Positions 24,643-32,491 of a DNA stretch of 64,000 bases are shown here, piece by piece; positions within the stretch are counted from its first letter, which is position 1; the number at the start of each line of letters is the position of its first letter. The notes under the pieces were generated by a model. It did no database searches. It was given only the letters and a program-made list of their open reading frames with translations, and was not told where the DNA came from. Source of the DNA: an uncultured Bacilli bacterium (lineage in GTDB: Bacteria > Bacillota_I > Bacilli_A > RF39 > UBA660); the NCBI GenBank assembly GCA_934102215.1, contig CAKOSH010000006.1, positions 44,191-108,190 on the forward strand, given 5' to 3'. A program made the position numbers and the translations under genes.

Positions 24643-25192
24643 TATATGTTGAATCGTATAAATCTTCATTATCATCTTTTTCTATGTTTTTATTTATTAT
24701 TTCTGGTAAGTCTTTTTTAGAAGATAATCCAAAGTAATCAAGAAATTCATTTGTTGTTTTATATAAGTTTGGTTTCCCTATTGAATCATCTTTACCACAT
24801 ATTTTTATAAATCCTCTTGCAAGTAATCTTCTTACTATTTGTGAACTATTTACTCCTCTTATTTCATCTATTTTAAGTCTTGTTATTGGTTCATTATATG
24901 CGATTACTGCGAGTACTTCTAAAGATGCATTTGATAATGTTTTATTTTTTGTATCAACAACTAATTTTTCATAAAATTCTTTATGTTCTTCTTTAGTAGT
25001 TAACTTAAATGCATTACCTAAATATGATATTCTAAGTCCTCTATCAGGCTTATCATAATCTCTTTTTAATTCTAAAAATATTTGTTTCAATGTTTCATTA
25101 TCAAGTTCTAATATTTTTCTTAATTCTTCAACTGTGATACCTTCATCACCTACTACAAATAATAGGCCCTCTACAATTGCTTTATAATTCAT
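24629..25192 (-). CDS. scpB: Segregation and condensation protein B
   Basis: ScpB dimers bind ScpA and form the SMC condensin complex. The product has about 187 residues with two winged-helix domains: IVEGLLFVVGDEGITVEELRKIL (first) and SLEVLAVIAYNEPITRLKIDEIRGVNS (second), then GRP-like KPNLYKTTNEFLDYFGL. The start is the ATG at 25190-25192, one nucleotide past the scpA stop. The acidic tail after residue 165 is expendable in the family. Confidence 0.94.
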   Translation of the reverse strand: MNYKAIVEGLLFVVGDEGITVEELRKILELDNETLKQIFLELKRDYDKPDRGLRISYLGNAFKLTTKEEHKEFYEKLVVDTKNKTLSNASLEVLAVIAYNEPITRLKIDEIRGVNSSQIVRRLLARGFIKICGKDDSIGKPNLYKTTNEFLDYFGLSSKKDLPEIINKNIEKDDNEDLYDSTYKENN

Positions 25193-25193
25193 G

Positions 25194-25907
25194 CTAATCA
25201 ACTCTTTCTAAGTATATTTCTCCAAAATTACCATCTTGTTTTATATTAATTTCTCTACCCTTTACCATTTCAAGAACAGATAAAAATGTAACAACAACAT
25301 AAGGTTTACTAAAATCATCAAATAATTCTTCAAAAGCAAGTTTCTTTTTAGTCTTTAATATTTCTCTTATTTTGACAACTCTTTCTTTTACTGACATTTC
25401 TTTTCTAGCTATCTTAGTATTCATTGGCTTACTTGCTTCTCTTCTTTCTAACATTTTTTGAAATGCATCAAGTAAATCAAATAAACTTACATTGCCATCA
25501 TTTTCTAATGTTTCTACTGAATACTTTTTCATACTTTCAGGTGCTTTAGTAAAATAATTACTTCTTTTCTCTTCAAGAGTTCTAAATACTTCAGTACTCT
25601 CTTTATATTTCTTATATTCAATAAGTCTTTTCTTAAGTTCTTCTTCAGGATTAATATCTTCTTCATCTTCTTTTTCTTCACGAGTAGGAAGAAGTTTCTT
25701 ACTTTTCATTTCTACAAGTTCACTTGCCATGACCAAATATTCACTTGCTATATCAAGATTAAGTTCAGCCATAGAATTAATATAATTAATATATTCTTCA
25801 GTTATTTTTGATATTTCTATATCAAATATTTCCATTTTTGATTTCTTTATTAAATGAAGTAGTAAATCAAGTGGACCTTCAAAATCCCCTATTAATAAAT
25901 TATCCAT
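25194..25907 (-). CDS. scpA: Segregation and condensation protein A
   Basis: The kleisin subunit of the SMC complex, 237 residues. The N-terminal FEGPLDLLLHLIKKSKMEIFDI is the ScpA signature; YLVMASELVEMKSKKLLP follows. The C-terminal winged helix (KKLAFEELFD...VVVTFLSVLEMVK) binds the SMC head. The stop codon of the upstream membrane-protein gene touches the start. Confidence 0.95.
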   Translation of the reverse strand: MDNLLIGDFEGPLDLLLHLIKKSKMEIFDIEISKITEEYINYINSMAELNLDIASEYLVMASELVEMKSKKLLPTREEKEDEEDINPEEELKKRLIEYKKYKESTEVFRTLEEKRSNYFTKAPESMKKYSVETLENDGNVSLFDLLDAFQKMLERREASKPMNTKIARKEMSVKERVVKIREILKTKKKLAFEELFDDFSKPYVVVTFLSVLEMVKGREINIKQDGNFGEIYLERVD

Positions 25908-27067
25908 TATTCACATTTCCATTTCTTTAATTCTTCTTTGTTTTTAACTATTGTTATTATTGTATCTTTTTTATATAGTGGTTTAAAATCTTTTATTTCA
26001 TTTGTTAAGTCAATGCTGTATTTTAATGTTGTATCATTGTACTCACTTTGTATGTTATAGTTGTTTATATTTAGGTATTCATTTTTTAATTCATCTTTGT
26101 ATTTGTTGGATTCATCGTTATTATCTTTATATTCAAATGTTTTGTTTACACTATATTTAGTAAGTGAGTTATTAGTAAATTCATAAGTGTTTATATAATT
26201 TAGATTAATATTATCGTTGTTTACTATATATTTGCATGTCAATGTTTTTGTAGATTTTAATTCTTCTTCTGTATAAGTTTTAACAAGTGCGTAGAATGCA
26301 TCAGTGTATACGTCATTTGTTACTTCGAAAGTATATGTTCTTACTACATTCTTTTCTATTTTTGATGGATTAAATATTGTTTTACTAAGTATTTCTTTAT
26401 CAGCATTATATAATTCAATATAAATTCCTTCTTTTTCTATATTAGATGAATTTTTATATGGCTCATAGTTTAATATAATGTTTGTTCCACTGCCTTTTTT
26501 AACATTGTAATATTTTACGTTATTTACTTTTATATAACCTGTTTTTTCTTCTAACTTTAGAAATCCACCTATTAAATTTTCTGATGTGTTTGGATTATTT
26601 GGTACAGTGTTTATTAAATTATTGCTTACGAATTCTATTATTGGATCCATAAATAAGACAAATAGTATAAGTATTATTACGAGTACAAACATAATTGTAT
26701 TGCTTGTTTTTTTCTTATGAGTTGAGATAATGTGTTCTTCCATAGGTGTAGCTTCCATTGGAGCAACTTCTTGCATTGGAGGTTGTTCTTGTATTGGTGT
26801 TGCTACTGCTGGTTGTGGTTCTATCGCTGGTGATGGTACTACTTGTGGTTGAACTGTTCCGGTAGGTTCCGTAGTTTGTCCTACATTTACTTGCTGTGCT
26901 TCAGTGACAGGTGTTTGTGATACTGATGATGCTGGAGGTTGATTTTGCGCTGTTACTGTTCCTGCATTTACTACCTCTTGTTGTGTATTTACTACTGGCA
27001 TTCCATTATTTATTGGTACAGTATTTTCATTATTCACTCCATTATTCACATTATTTGTATTATCCAT
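25907..27067 (-). CDS. Single-pass membrane protein with low-complexity N-terminus
   Basis: A protein of about 386 residues. The first ~115 are Asn/Val/Thr/Pro/Gln-rich and likely disordered in the cytoplasm. One membrane segment (about 125-142, IMFVLVIILILFVLFM) precedes an extracellular region of ~230 residues with repeated TYTFEVTN-like strands. I recognise no named domain. It abuts scpA, an arrangement suggesting cotranscription. The chosen ATG (27065-27067) lies 9 nt inside a possible GTG start. Confidence 0.55.
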   Translation of the reverse strand: MDNTNNVNNGVNNENTVPINNGMPVVNTQQEVVNAGTVTAQNQPPASSVSQTPVTEAQQVNVGQTTEPTGTVQPQVVPSPAIEPQPAVATPIQEQPPMQEVAPMEATPMEEHIISTHKKKTSNTIMFVLVIILILFVLFMDPIIEFVSNNLINTVPNNPNTSENLIGGFLKLEEKTGYIKVNNVKYYNVKKGSGTNIILNYEPYKNSSNIEKEGIYIELYNADKEILSKTIFNPSKIEKNVVRTYTFEVTNDVYTDAFYALVKTYTEEELKSTKTLTCKYIVNNDNINLNYINTYEFTNNSLTKYSVNKTFEYKDNNDESNKYKDELKNEYLNINNYNIQSEYNDTTLKYSIDLTNEIKDFKPLYKKDTIITIVKNKEELKKWKCE

Positions 27068-27111
27068 ATTAACCACTATCCTTTTTTATTCCTATAAAAA
27101 TTATAACAAAA

Positions 27112-27140
27112 AAAGAAGGAAATGTCATTCCTTTTTTGGC
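27112..27140 (-). terminator. Terminator of the spoVA genes
   Basis: On the minus strand AAGGAA-TGACAT-TTCCTT followed by CTTTTTTT, about 80 nt after the spoVAEB stop. Confidence 0.8.
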
Positions 27141-27219
27141 TTTATGGAAGTTTTGAATAAAAATCTGTTTATTTTTGTTTTTATATTATTTCTTTTTTAT
27201 TTTTATATCTTTTCATGTA

Positions 27220-27570
27220 TTAGTTTTTAATTTTAAATAATAGACTTACTATAAAAGATATCAATATTGTATAACTTATTCCAGCACTGGCATTAACAAG
27301 TACTCCTTTAAAAAGTCCTATGAAACCATCTGTTAAATACCCTTCACTTGCTCCTGTTACAAGTAAATGTCCAAAGTTTATAATTGGTATACTTGCTCCT
27401 GCGTGAAAGACTTTTAATATAATATCATAAAGACCAAATCCTGATAAAGCACAACCTATTATAACAAGTAATGTGTTCATGTGTCCTGGTGTCCATTTAG
27501 TTTTCTCTAATACGTATTGTGAAATTGCACAAACTATTCCACAAAATAAGAATGATAATATGTATGTCAA
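27220..27570 (-). CDS. spoVAEB: Stage V sporulation protein AE (SpoVAEB)
   Basis: A 116-residue polytopic membrane protein with the SpoVAEB/SpoVAC family features WTPGHMNTLLVIIGCALSGFG, AGASIPIINFGHLL and TDGFIGLFKGVL. With SpoVAC it forms a spore membrane channel that moves dipicolinic acid. The start is a TTG at 27568-27570 behind GGAGGTG, overlapping the spoVAD stop (TTGA). Confidence 0.92.
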   Translation of the reverse strand: MTYILSFLFCGIVCAISQYVLEKTKWTPGHMNTLLVIIGCALSGFGLYDIILKVFHAGASIPIINFGHLLVTGASEGYLTDGFIGLFKGVLVNASAGISYTILISFIVSLLFKIKN

Positions 27571-28532
27571 TATTTCACCTCCACACTAACTGCATGACTT
27601 ACTCCTGGCATTTCAAGTTTTAAATTAGAACTTAATACTGAATGAAGTGAACCTGTTGCGATTAATAATATTTTATTATATCTTTTCATTGGTAATATGT
27701 AATCAAAGAATATAAGAGGTAAACATAATGGACCACTCGCTCCAGCGTATATGTTTTCTTTTGTAAAATATATACTTCCAGAATCAATTATATTAACATT
27801 TGATATGTCAGTTTTATATTTTTTCTTGTAATATTCTTTCATAATTTTCAGGCCGTATACTCCAAGATCACCTGTAATAATTAAATCATAATATGTGATT
27901 GGTCTTCCTGTATCTTTTAAATGGTCATGTAATGTTTCAGCACAAGATGGTGCCATTGCACTTCCCATATCATTTGGATCAGTGTGGCCCATTGTTATTA
28001 CTTTACCTATCGTTGAAGATTCTATCTTTATATTTGATTCATTGTTTGATACAAGAACACTTATACTTCCAGTAGATGTACACGTATTAACCATTTTTCT
28101 AAGTGCTCCATATTCAACTGGAAATCTAAATTGTTTTTCACTTACAAGATTATGAGATGACACTGTTACAATTGCGTTTTTGGATATAGATGATGCAACA
28201 ATAAGTCCTTCAGTGAATCCAGCACATGCACTATATATACCAAGATAAGGTATTTTGAATTTAGATGCAGAAAGTGTTGAAGATAGATTTTGATTTTGAA
28301 GATCACTTGATACTAATAATTCTATATTTTTTTCTTTTAGTTTGCATTTTTTGAGTAAACCTTCTATTGTTATTTCTTGATATTTACTTTCAGCAAGTTC
28401 AATTGTTTTCTGTTTTATATAGAAATCATTGATGCAATTATCAACATTATTTGTAACGATAGGATCATACTTTGTTGATGCTAAAAGTGAATATTTATTA
28501 TTAATATAAACATTATCATAATAGTTTGTCAT
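27567..28532 (-). CDS. spoVAD: Stage V sporulation protein AD
   Basis: A thiolase-fold protein of 321 residues that in Bacillus binds dipicolinic acid. Family segments: IYSACAGFTEGLIVASS with the active-site-like Cys, TVSSHNLVSEKQFRFPVEYGALR, TMGHTDPNDMGSAMAPSCAETLHDH and YAGASGPLCLPLIFF. The start codon overlaps the spoVAC stop by 4 nt (ATGA). Confidence 0.95.
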   Translation of the reverse strand: MTNYYDNVYINNKYSLLASTKYDPIVTNNVDNCINDFYIKQKTIELAESKYQEITIEGLLKKCKLKEKNIELLVSSDLQNQNLSSTLSASKFKIPYLGIYSACAGFTEGLIVASSISKNAIVTVSSHNLVSEKQFRFPVEYGALRKMVNTCTSTGSISVLVSNNESNIKIESSTIGKVITMGHTDPNDMGSAMAPSCAETLHDHLKDTGRPITYYDLIITGDLGVYGLKIMKEYYKKKYKTDISNVNIIDSGSIYFTKENIYAGASGPLCLPLIFFDYILPMKRYNKILLIATGSLHSVLSSNLKLEMPGVSHAVSVEVKY

Positions 28533-28963
28533 AGTAATATGCTCCTTACATATCCAAAAATTATTCCAAATATTACTCCATAAAGAATTATACTTCCTGC
28601 TAATTTAAACATGCTAGCACCTATTCCTTTTATAAATCCTTCACTACGCGTATCCATTGCTGAACTTGTCATTGTATTTGCAAATCCACTAGCTGGTACG
28701 ATAAGTCCACATTTAACTACCGATAGAACTTTATCAAATATTCCAAATCCTGTTAGAATAGAACCTATTGTTACAAAAGTTATAAATGTCATAAGATATG
28801 CATCACTTATGGTTAGGTTAAATGTTTTAGTGAAATAGTTTGCTATGATTTCTGCGAATAATCCAGCAAATCCACCACTAATGAATGCTATTAAAACATT
28901 TTTAACAGGACTTTCTTTTTCAATATTTTTTTCTACTATCTTTTTATATTCTTTTTTATTCAT
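28529..28963 (-). CDS. spoVAC: Stage V sporulation protein AC
   Basis: A 144-residue membrane protein with a short cytoplasmic N-terminus and several helices; VLIAFISGGFAGLFAEI, TGFGIFDKVLSVVKCGLIVPASGFANTM and DTRSEGFIKGIGASMFKLAG are characteristic. It is first in spoVAC-spoVAD-spoVAEB, the minimal spoVA set. An AGGTGA ribosome binding site precedes the ATG. Confidence 0.95.
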   Translation of the reverse strand: MNKKEYKKIVEKNIEKESPVKNVLIAFISGGFAGLFAEIIANYFTKTFNLTISDAYLMTFITFVTIGSILTGFGIFDKVLSVVKCGLIVPASGFANTMTSSAMDTRSEGFIKGIGASMFKLAGSIILYGVIFGIIFGYVRSILL

Positions 28964-29128
28964 AAGTCACCTAATATTATTGTTAACAGCAATAAAAAAA
29001 TAATACATTTTTCAGTATTATTTAAATTTTTTATTTTTTAGTGAATTTTAATTTTTATGTCTAATAAATAAGAAAAATCTAATTATCAGTAAAATATTTT
29101 ATTGATTTTTGATGAAACTCTATAGAAA

Positions 29129-29164
29129 AATTCAATTTTCAAAATCAAAAATTGAATTTTACCT
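29129..29164. terminator. Long AT-rich hairpin upstream of the TA-like locus
   Basis: AAAATTCAATTTT and AAAATTGAATTTT-type arms around ATCA-rich sequence. T-rich on both strands. It separates the spoVA promoter region from the small-peptide locus. Confidence 0.5.
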
Positions 29165-29198
29165 TTTTGCATTATATTTTCATATATGTTAACCTATT

Positions 29199-29441
29199 AC
29201 CGAAGTGCCTAGGTTGGGCGTCACCAAAGTTAATTTTCTGTATTCAGGGGATCTAATGGAGGTGATGTTATATGAGTAAGAAAGATTTCATGATAAGTAT
29301 ATTACTTGTTATTATTCTACTATTACTTTTTATAATAATTTTATTAATCATCTTTCTTGTTTAATAAAATCGCCTAACTCGCTTTGTAGTTAGGCTAAAC
29401 AAAAACATTTGTGACGCCCAACCACAGGGGTTAGGTACTTC
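29199..29441. repeat. Inverted repeats bracketing the hydrophobic-peptide locus
   Basis: GGTTGGGCGTCAC (29212-29224) is repeated as its exact complement (29411-29423). Outside it, GAAGTGCCTA on the left matches GAAGTACCTA read from the right strand at 9 of 10, with an 8 nt insertion on the right. The arms bracket the 30-codon gene and contain G/C-rich sequence unusual for this genome. Confidence 0.8.
29272..29364 (+). CDS. 30-residue hydrophobic peptide, candidate type I toxin
   Basis: An ATG follows GGAGGTGAT. The peptide is MSKKDFM followed by about 22 almost uninterrupted Ile/Leu/Val/Phe residues and no charged tail. Size and hydrophobicity fit membrane-acting toxins of type I toxin-antitoxin systems. 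A promoter and terminator on the opposite strand define a convergent antisense RNA over its 3' UTR. It matches no named toxin that I can recall; Fst-like toxins usually have a charged C-terminus. Confidence 0.65.
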   Translation: MSKKDFMISILLVIILLLLFIIILLIIFLV

Positions 29442-29444
29442 ACT
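29362..29444 (-). ncRNA. Candidate antisense RNA (antitoxin) overlapping the peptide gene 3' end
   Basis: On the minus strand TTTACA (29475-29480), an 18 nt spacer and TAAAAT (29451-29456, preceded by TG) predict a start near 29444. The RNA would run about 80 nt through the repeat arm and end at the perfect hairpin GCCTAAC...GTTAGGC (29372-29395), followed by GATTTTATT. It is complementary to the mRNA just after the peptide stop codon. Confidence 0.55.
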
Positions 29445-29518
29445 ATTTATATTTTATCATAATAATTGATATGATGTAAATATATTTCATTTCATTATTT
29501 TACATTCCATTTCCTAGC

Positions 29519-29556
29519 AGGTCCACGCTTTATTTGATGTGGACTTGTTTTATTTA
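29519..29556 (+). terminator. Terminator for the plus-strand peptide transcript
   Basis: GGTCCAC and GTGGACT arms with a T/A loop followed by TTGTTTTATTT. Confidence 0.6.
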
Positions 29557-29563
29557 GAAAGTG

Positions 29564-30889
29564 CTAGCCGATGCGGAAAGCAGGTGAAACACCTTTGTCA
29601 TTATTCGAATTGATGTCGTAGTCATATCCACCATCTTTGTTGACAATATACATATTATCATTTATAGCATCAGGATTGTTATAAGCAGAACGAAGCCACC
29701 AATATTCATTATTAACTCCATTCTTCTTCGTTGCTCCACTATAATTACTTGTAGTAATTCCCAAATTCTTATAATAGTCTAATTGTTTCGTTACATTTCT
29801 TGCTAAATCGCATTCAATACTGCAAATAAATGGTCCAAAATTGGCTAATGATATGATATTGTTATATATTTCTAATTTATTAATTGAATTTGAATTTGAT
29901 ACTGTATCTGCCCATACTTCTGCTGTGCTTAATAAATACAGTTTATCTATTGATGTTAAGTTTTTTGTATCTTCACTTCCGTGTCCTGATACTACTGTTG
30001 TGTCTATTATTGCATTTTTTATTTCACTTGGTAGTGAGTCATATATATCGTTATTCACAAATGTTCTCATTGATGTTGCTGGCCATCCACCTGCGTTTGT
30101 TGCAGTATCATTCATTACATGTGTTGTTATTATATCTGCAAACTCTAATACGAATCCACAAGCAGTTTGTGAGAAACCATCAGTATTACACTCACTTGGT
30201 GTTGACATGTTTGCTATACGAAGTGTATGTGTTCCATATGTTCCTAAATCAACTTCCTTTGTATCTCCTACTTTATAAACACTTGTATCATTAGATTTTA
30301 CTGCACTCACTATTGTATCCCATGAATCTGTACTGAACGCTACTGGAGTTGCTTCAGCTTTACTTTCTTCAATACCTAAAACTCCATTGAATTCTTTTCC
30401 TTGATTATAATTTTGATTAGCATTTGTTTCTTTGAATAATATTGTGAATGTATATTTATGAGTAAATCCACTTTCTATACTTATCTTTCTTCCTATTGTC
30501 GTATCACTTATTGGTACTTGTGATATAGAATTACATGTACCTTCTACTGTTCCATTTGCATTAAGTCTTTGACAAGTTGCACTTAAAACTAGTTCATCAT
30601 TTGTTATTTCATTTACTAATGACTGCCAAATGATATTATAGTTAGTATCTAGTGTACCAGTATTTTTTACTGATACTTCTTTTGTAATAGTTTTACCTGG
30701 TCTTATGTTTTCTACCTTTATTTCTGGTCCATCAGTATAGACTAATGATAAAGTACCAGCATTTACTACCACATCTTTTGCATTATCATTACCACTTACA
30801 TTTGTACTAAAGTACGCATAAGAAAGTCCTGTTGTGAGAAGTAATAACAATACTAGTGCTGTTCCAAATAAAATTTTCTTATCTTTCAT
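29564..30889 (-). CDS. SipW/TasA-type exported surface protein with C-terminal DUF6273-like domain (paralogue 2)
   Basis: A 441-residue paralogue of 2187-3419 with the same order: signal segment ending LSYAYFS, TasA-like beta region, and DUF6273-like C-terminus (GFVLEFADIITTH, GGWPATSMRTFVN, LYLLSTAEVW, WWLRSAY, VSPAFRIG). It has about 25 extra residues after LYLLSTAEVW with two cysteines (CSIEC). The stretch between WWLRSAY and PAFRIG is Asn/Asp/Tyr-rich and very different from paralogue 1. The upstream region is identical to that of paralogue 1 except for the poly-G length. Confidence 0.8.
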   Translation of the reverse strand: MKDKKILFGTALVLLLLLTTGLSYAYFSTNVSGNDNAKDVVVNAGTLSLVYTDGPEIKVENIRPGKTITKEVSVKNTGTLDTNYNIIWQSLVNEITNDELVLSATCQRLNANGTVEGTCNSISQVPISDTTIGRKISIESGFTHKYTFTILFKETNANQNYNQGKEFNGVLGIEESKAEATPVAFSTDSWDTIVSAVKSNDTSVYKVGDTKEVDLGTYGTHTLRIANMSTPSECNTDGFSQTACGFVLEFADIITTHVMNDTATNAGGWPATSMRTFVNNDIYDSLPSEIKNAIIDTTVVSGHGSEDTKNLTSIDKLYLLSTAEVWADTVSNSNSINKLEIYNNIISLANFGPFICSIECDLARNVTKQLDYYKNLGITTSNYSGATKKNGVNNEYWWLRSAYNNPDAINDNMYIVNKDGGYDYDINSNNDKGVSPAFRIG

Positions 30890-30916
30890 AATTTATCTAC
30901 CCTACTTTCATTAGTA

Positions 30917-30958
30917 AGTATAGCATAAATTACCCCCCCGCAAGCAAACATTTGTTCT
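30917..30958 (-). promoter_or_regulatory. Poly-G-tract promoter of surface protein 2
   Basis: The same extended -10 TGCTATACT (30917-30925) and TTGC as paralogue 1, but with seven G (C on plus, 30933-30939). With TTGCGG (30938-30943) as -35 the spacer is 15 nt instead of 16. A degenerate form of the adjacent palindrome is present (CAAACATTTGTTCT on plus, 30945-30958). Confidence 0.65.
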
Positions 30959-30980
30959 TGTTTTTGGGTTCAAAAAAATG

Positions 30981-31056
30981 TGGTGACTCATAAGGGATTT
31001 GAACCCTTGAATGTCGCCTTGAGAGGGCGATGTGTTAACCATTTCACCAATGAGCC
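30981..31056 (-). tRNA. tRNA-Glu (anticodon CTC), CCA encoded
   Basis: On the minus strand the acceptor is GGCTCAT/ATGAGTC, the anticodon stem TCGCC/GGCGA encloses CTCTCAA giving CTC, the T-loop is TTCAAAT and CCA is encoded. The anticodon reads GAG. Confidence 0.93.
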
Positions 31057-31153
31057 ATCAACAATATATAGATTGTAACACAAGGGTTCAAGTTTTTCAA
31101 GTAGATATTTATAAATTCATAAAAATGTTATATAATATATTTAGGTGATTAAA

Positions 31154-32491
31154 ATGTGGAAATTTATTGTAATACTTTCATGTAAATTAACAAATAAACT
31201 AAGTAAATTAACTGGACATGCTGGTAGTGTTATTGGAGGACGAGTTGCTAGAAAACTTGATAAAAATATTCTAAAGAAAATCAAACTACCTAAATACGTA
31301 ATTGGTATAACTGGTTCTAGTGGTAAAAGTTCTTCTACTGAACTTATGTATAACATACTTACAAAAAATAATTATAAAGTAGTTTATAATAAAGAAGGAA
31401 GTAATACTATTGATGGAATTGCTTCTCTTGTACTTAATAATTCTAGTCTAACTGGTAAACTTAAATCAGACATATTACTTATGGAATTGGATGAAAAATT
31501 TATGAAATATGTTTTTGAATATATTACACCTACTCATTTAATGATAACTAATATTACTAGAGACCAACCTCCTAGAAATGCTCACCCTGAAAATATATAT
31601 AATGCGATTAAAGAAGCTATTCCAAGTGGAACAAATCTTGTAATAAATGTTGATGATCCTTTTGTAAATAGAATTAGAATTAATCATAAAGGAGAAATTA
31701 TTACTTATGGAATTGATAAAAATAATTATTCACGTAAAAGTAATCTTAATAATTTAGATGCAGCTTACTGTCCTATATGTCATTCTAAACTTGAATATGA
31801 TTATTATCAATATGGACATATTGGTTCATATAATTGTCCTAAATATCATTTTAATCGTGGTAAGCCAGATTATTTTGCCACTGATATTGATGTAGACAAT
31901 AAAAAGATAAAGATTAATGATAATGAAGTAAATTTACCATCTAATTTCTTATATACAGTTTACTTCGTTACTGGATGTTATGCATTATCAAAATCTATTG
32001 GTCTTAAAGATGAAGATATTTTAAAAGTTATCAATGATGAAAACATTAAAACTAAAAGACTTGAAATATATGACTTTGATAATAGAAAATGGCAAATGTT
32101 AGTAAGTAAAAATGAAAATAATTTAAGTTATAAGCAATCACTTGATTATATATTACATCAAGATGGTGATAAAACTATTATACTTGGATTTGATTCTTCA
32201 AGTCGTAGATATAAAGAAAATGATATATCATGGATATGGGATATTGATTTTGAAAGTTTAAACGATGCTTCAATTAAAAATATTGTTCTAATTGGTAAAT
32301 TCTGTTATGACATGAATGTTAGAATGGAATATGCAGGTATTAATAAAGATAAAATTATACTTGTAGATGACATTAGTAAATTAAGTGAAATACTTAAGAA
32401 TAAGACAACTGGTAAAATATTCTCTATGGTTTGTTTTGATAAAGAAATTGAACTTAAAAAGATTATAAAGGAGGAAAATAATAATGATTAA
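31154..32491 (+). CDS. murT: MurT-like Mur ligase (lipid II isoglutaminyl synthase subunit), divergent
   Basis: MurT with GatD amidates lipid II glutamate. The product of about 445 residues has the P-loop GITGSSGKSSST, LLMELDEK, ITNITRDQPPR (usually RDQLDR), a DUF1727-type C-terminus and WIWDID. The inserted zinc ribbon has three cysteines (about 206, 209, 227), but the fourth is replaced, reading CPKYHF; the His may substitute. AGGTGATT precedes the ATG at 31154; a GTG at 31145 is less likely. It overlaps gatD by 8 nt. The call is by family pattern; divergence leaves activity uncertain. Confidence 0.82.
   Translation: MWKFIVILSCKLTNKLSKLTGHAGSVIGGRVARKLDKNILKKIKLPKYVIGITGSSGKSSSTELMYNILTKNNYKVVYNKEGSNTIDGIASLVLNNSSLTGKLKSDILLMELDEKFMKYVFEYITPTHLMITNITRDQPPRNAHPENIYNAIKEAIPSGTNLVINVDDPFVNRIRINHKGEIITYGIDKNNYSRKSNLNNLDAAYCPICHSKLEYDYYQYGHIGSYNCPKYHFNRGKPDYFATDIDVDNKKIKINDNEVNLPSNFLYTVYFVTGCYALSKSIGLKDEDILKVINDENIKTKRLEIYDFDNRKWQMLVSKNENNLSYKQSLDYILHQDGDKTIILGFDSSSRRYKENDISWIWDIDFESLNDASIKNIVLIGKFCYDMNVRMEYAGINKDKIILVDDISKLSEILKNKTTGKIFSMVCFDKEIELKKIIKEENNND

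Noticed and set aside
29191..29441. MITE or insertion-sequence remnant defined by the 13-base inverted repeats
   Set aside because: No target-site duplication seen, and the ribosome binding site, peptide frame and opposing promoter/terminator are better explained by a TA locus. Not fully excluded.
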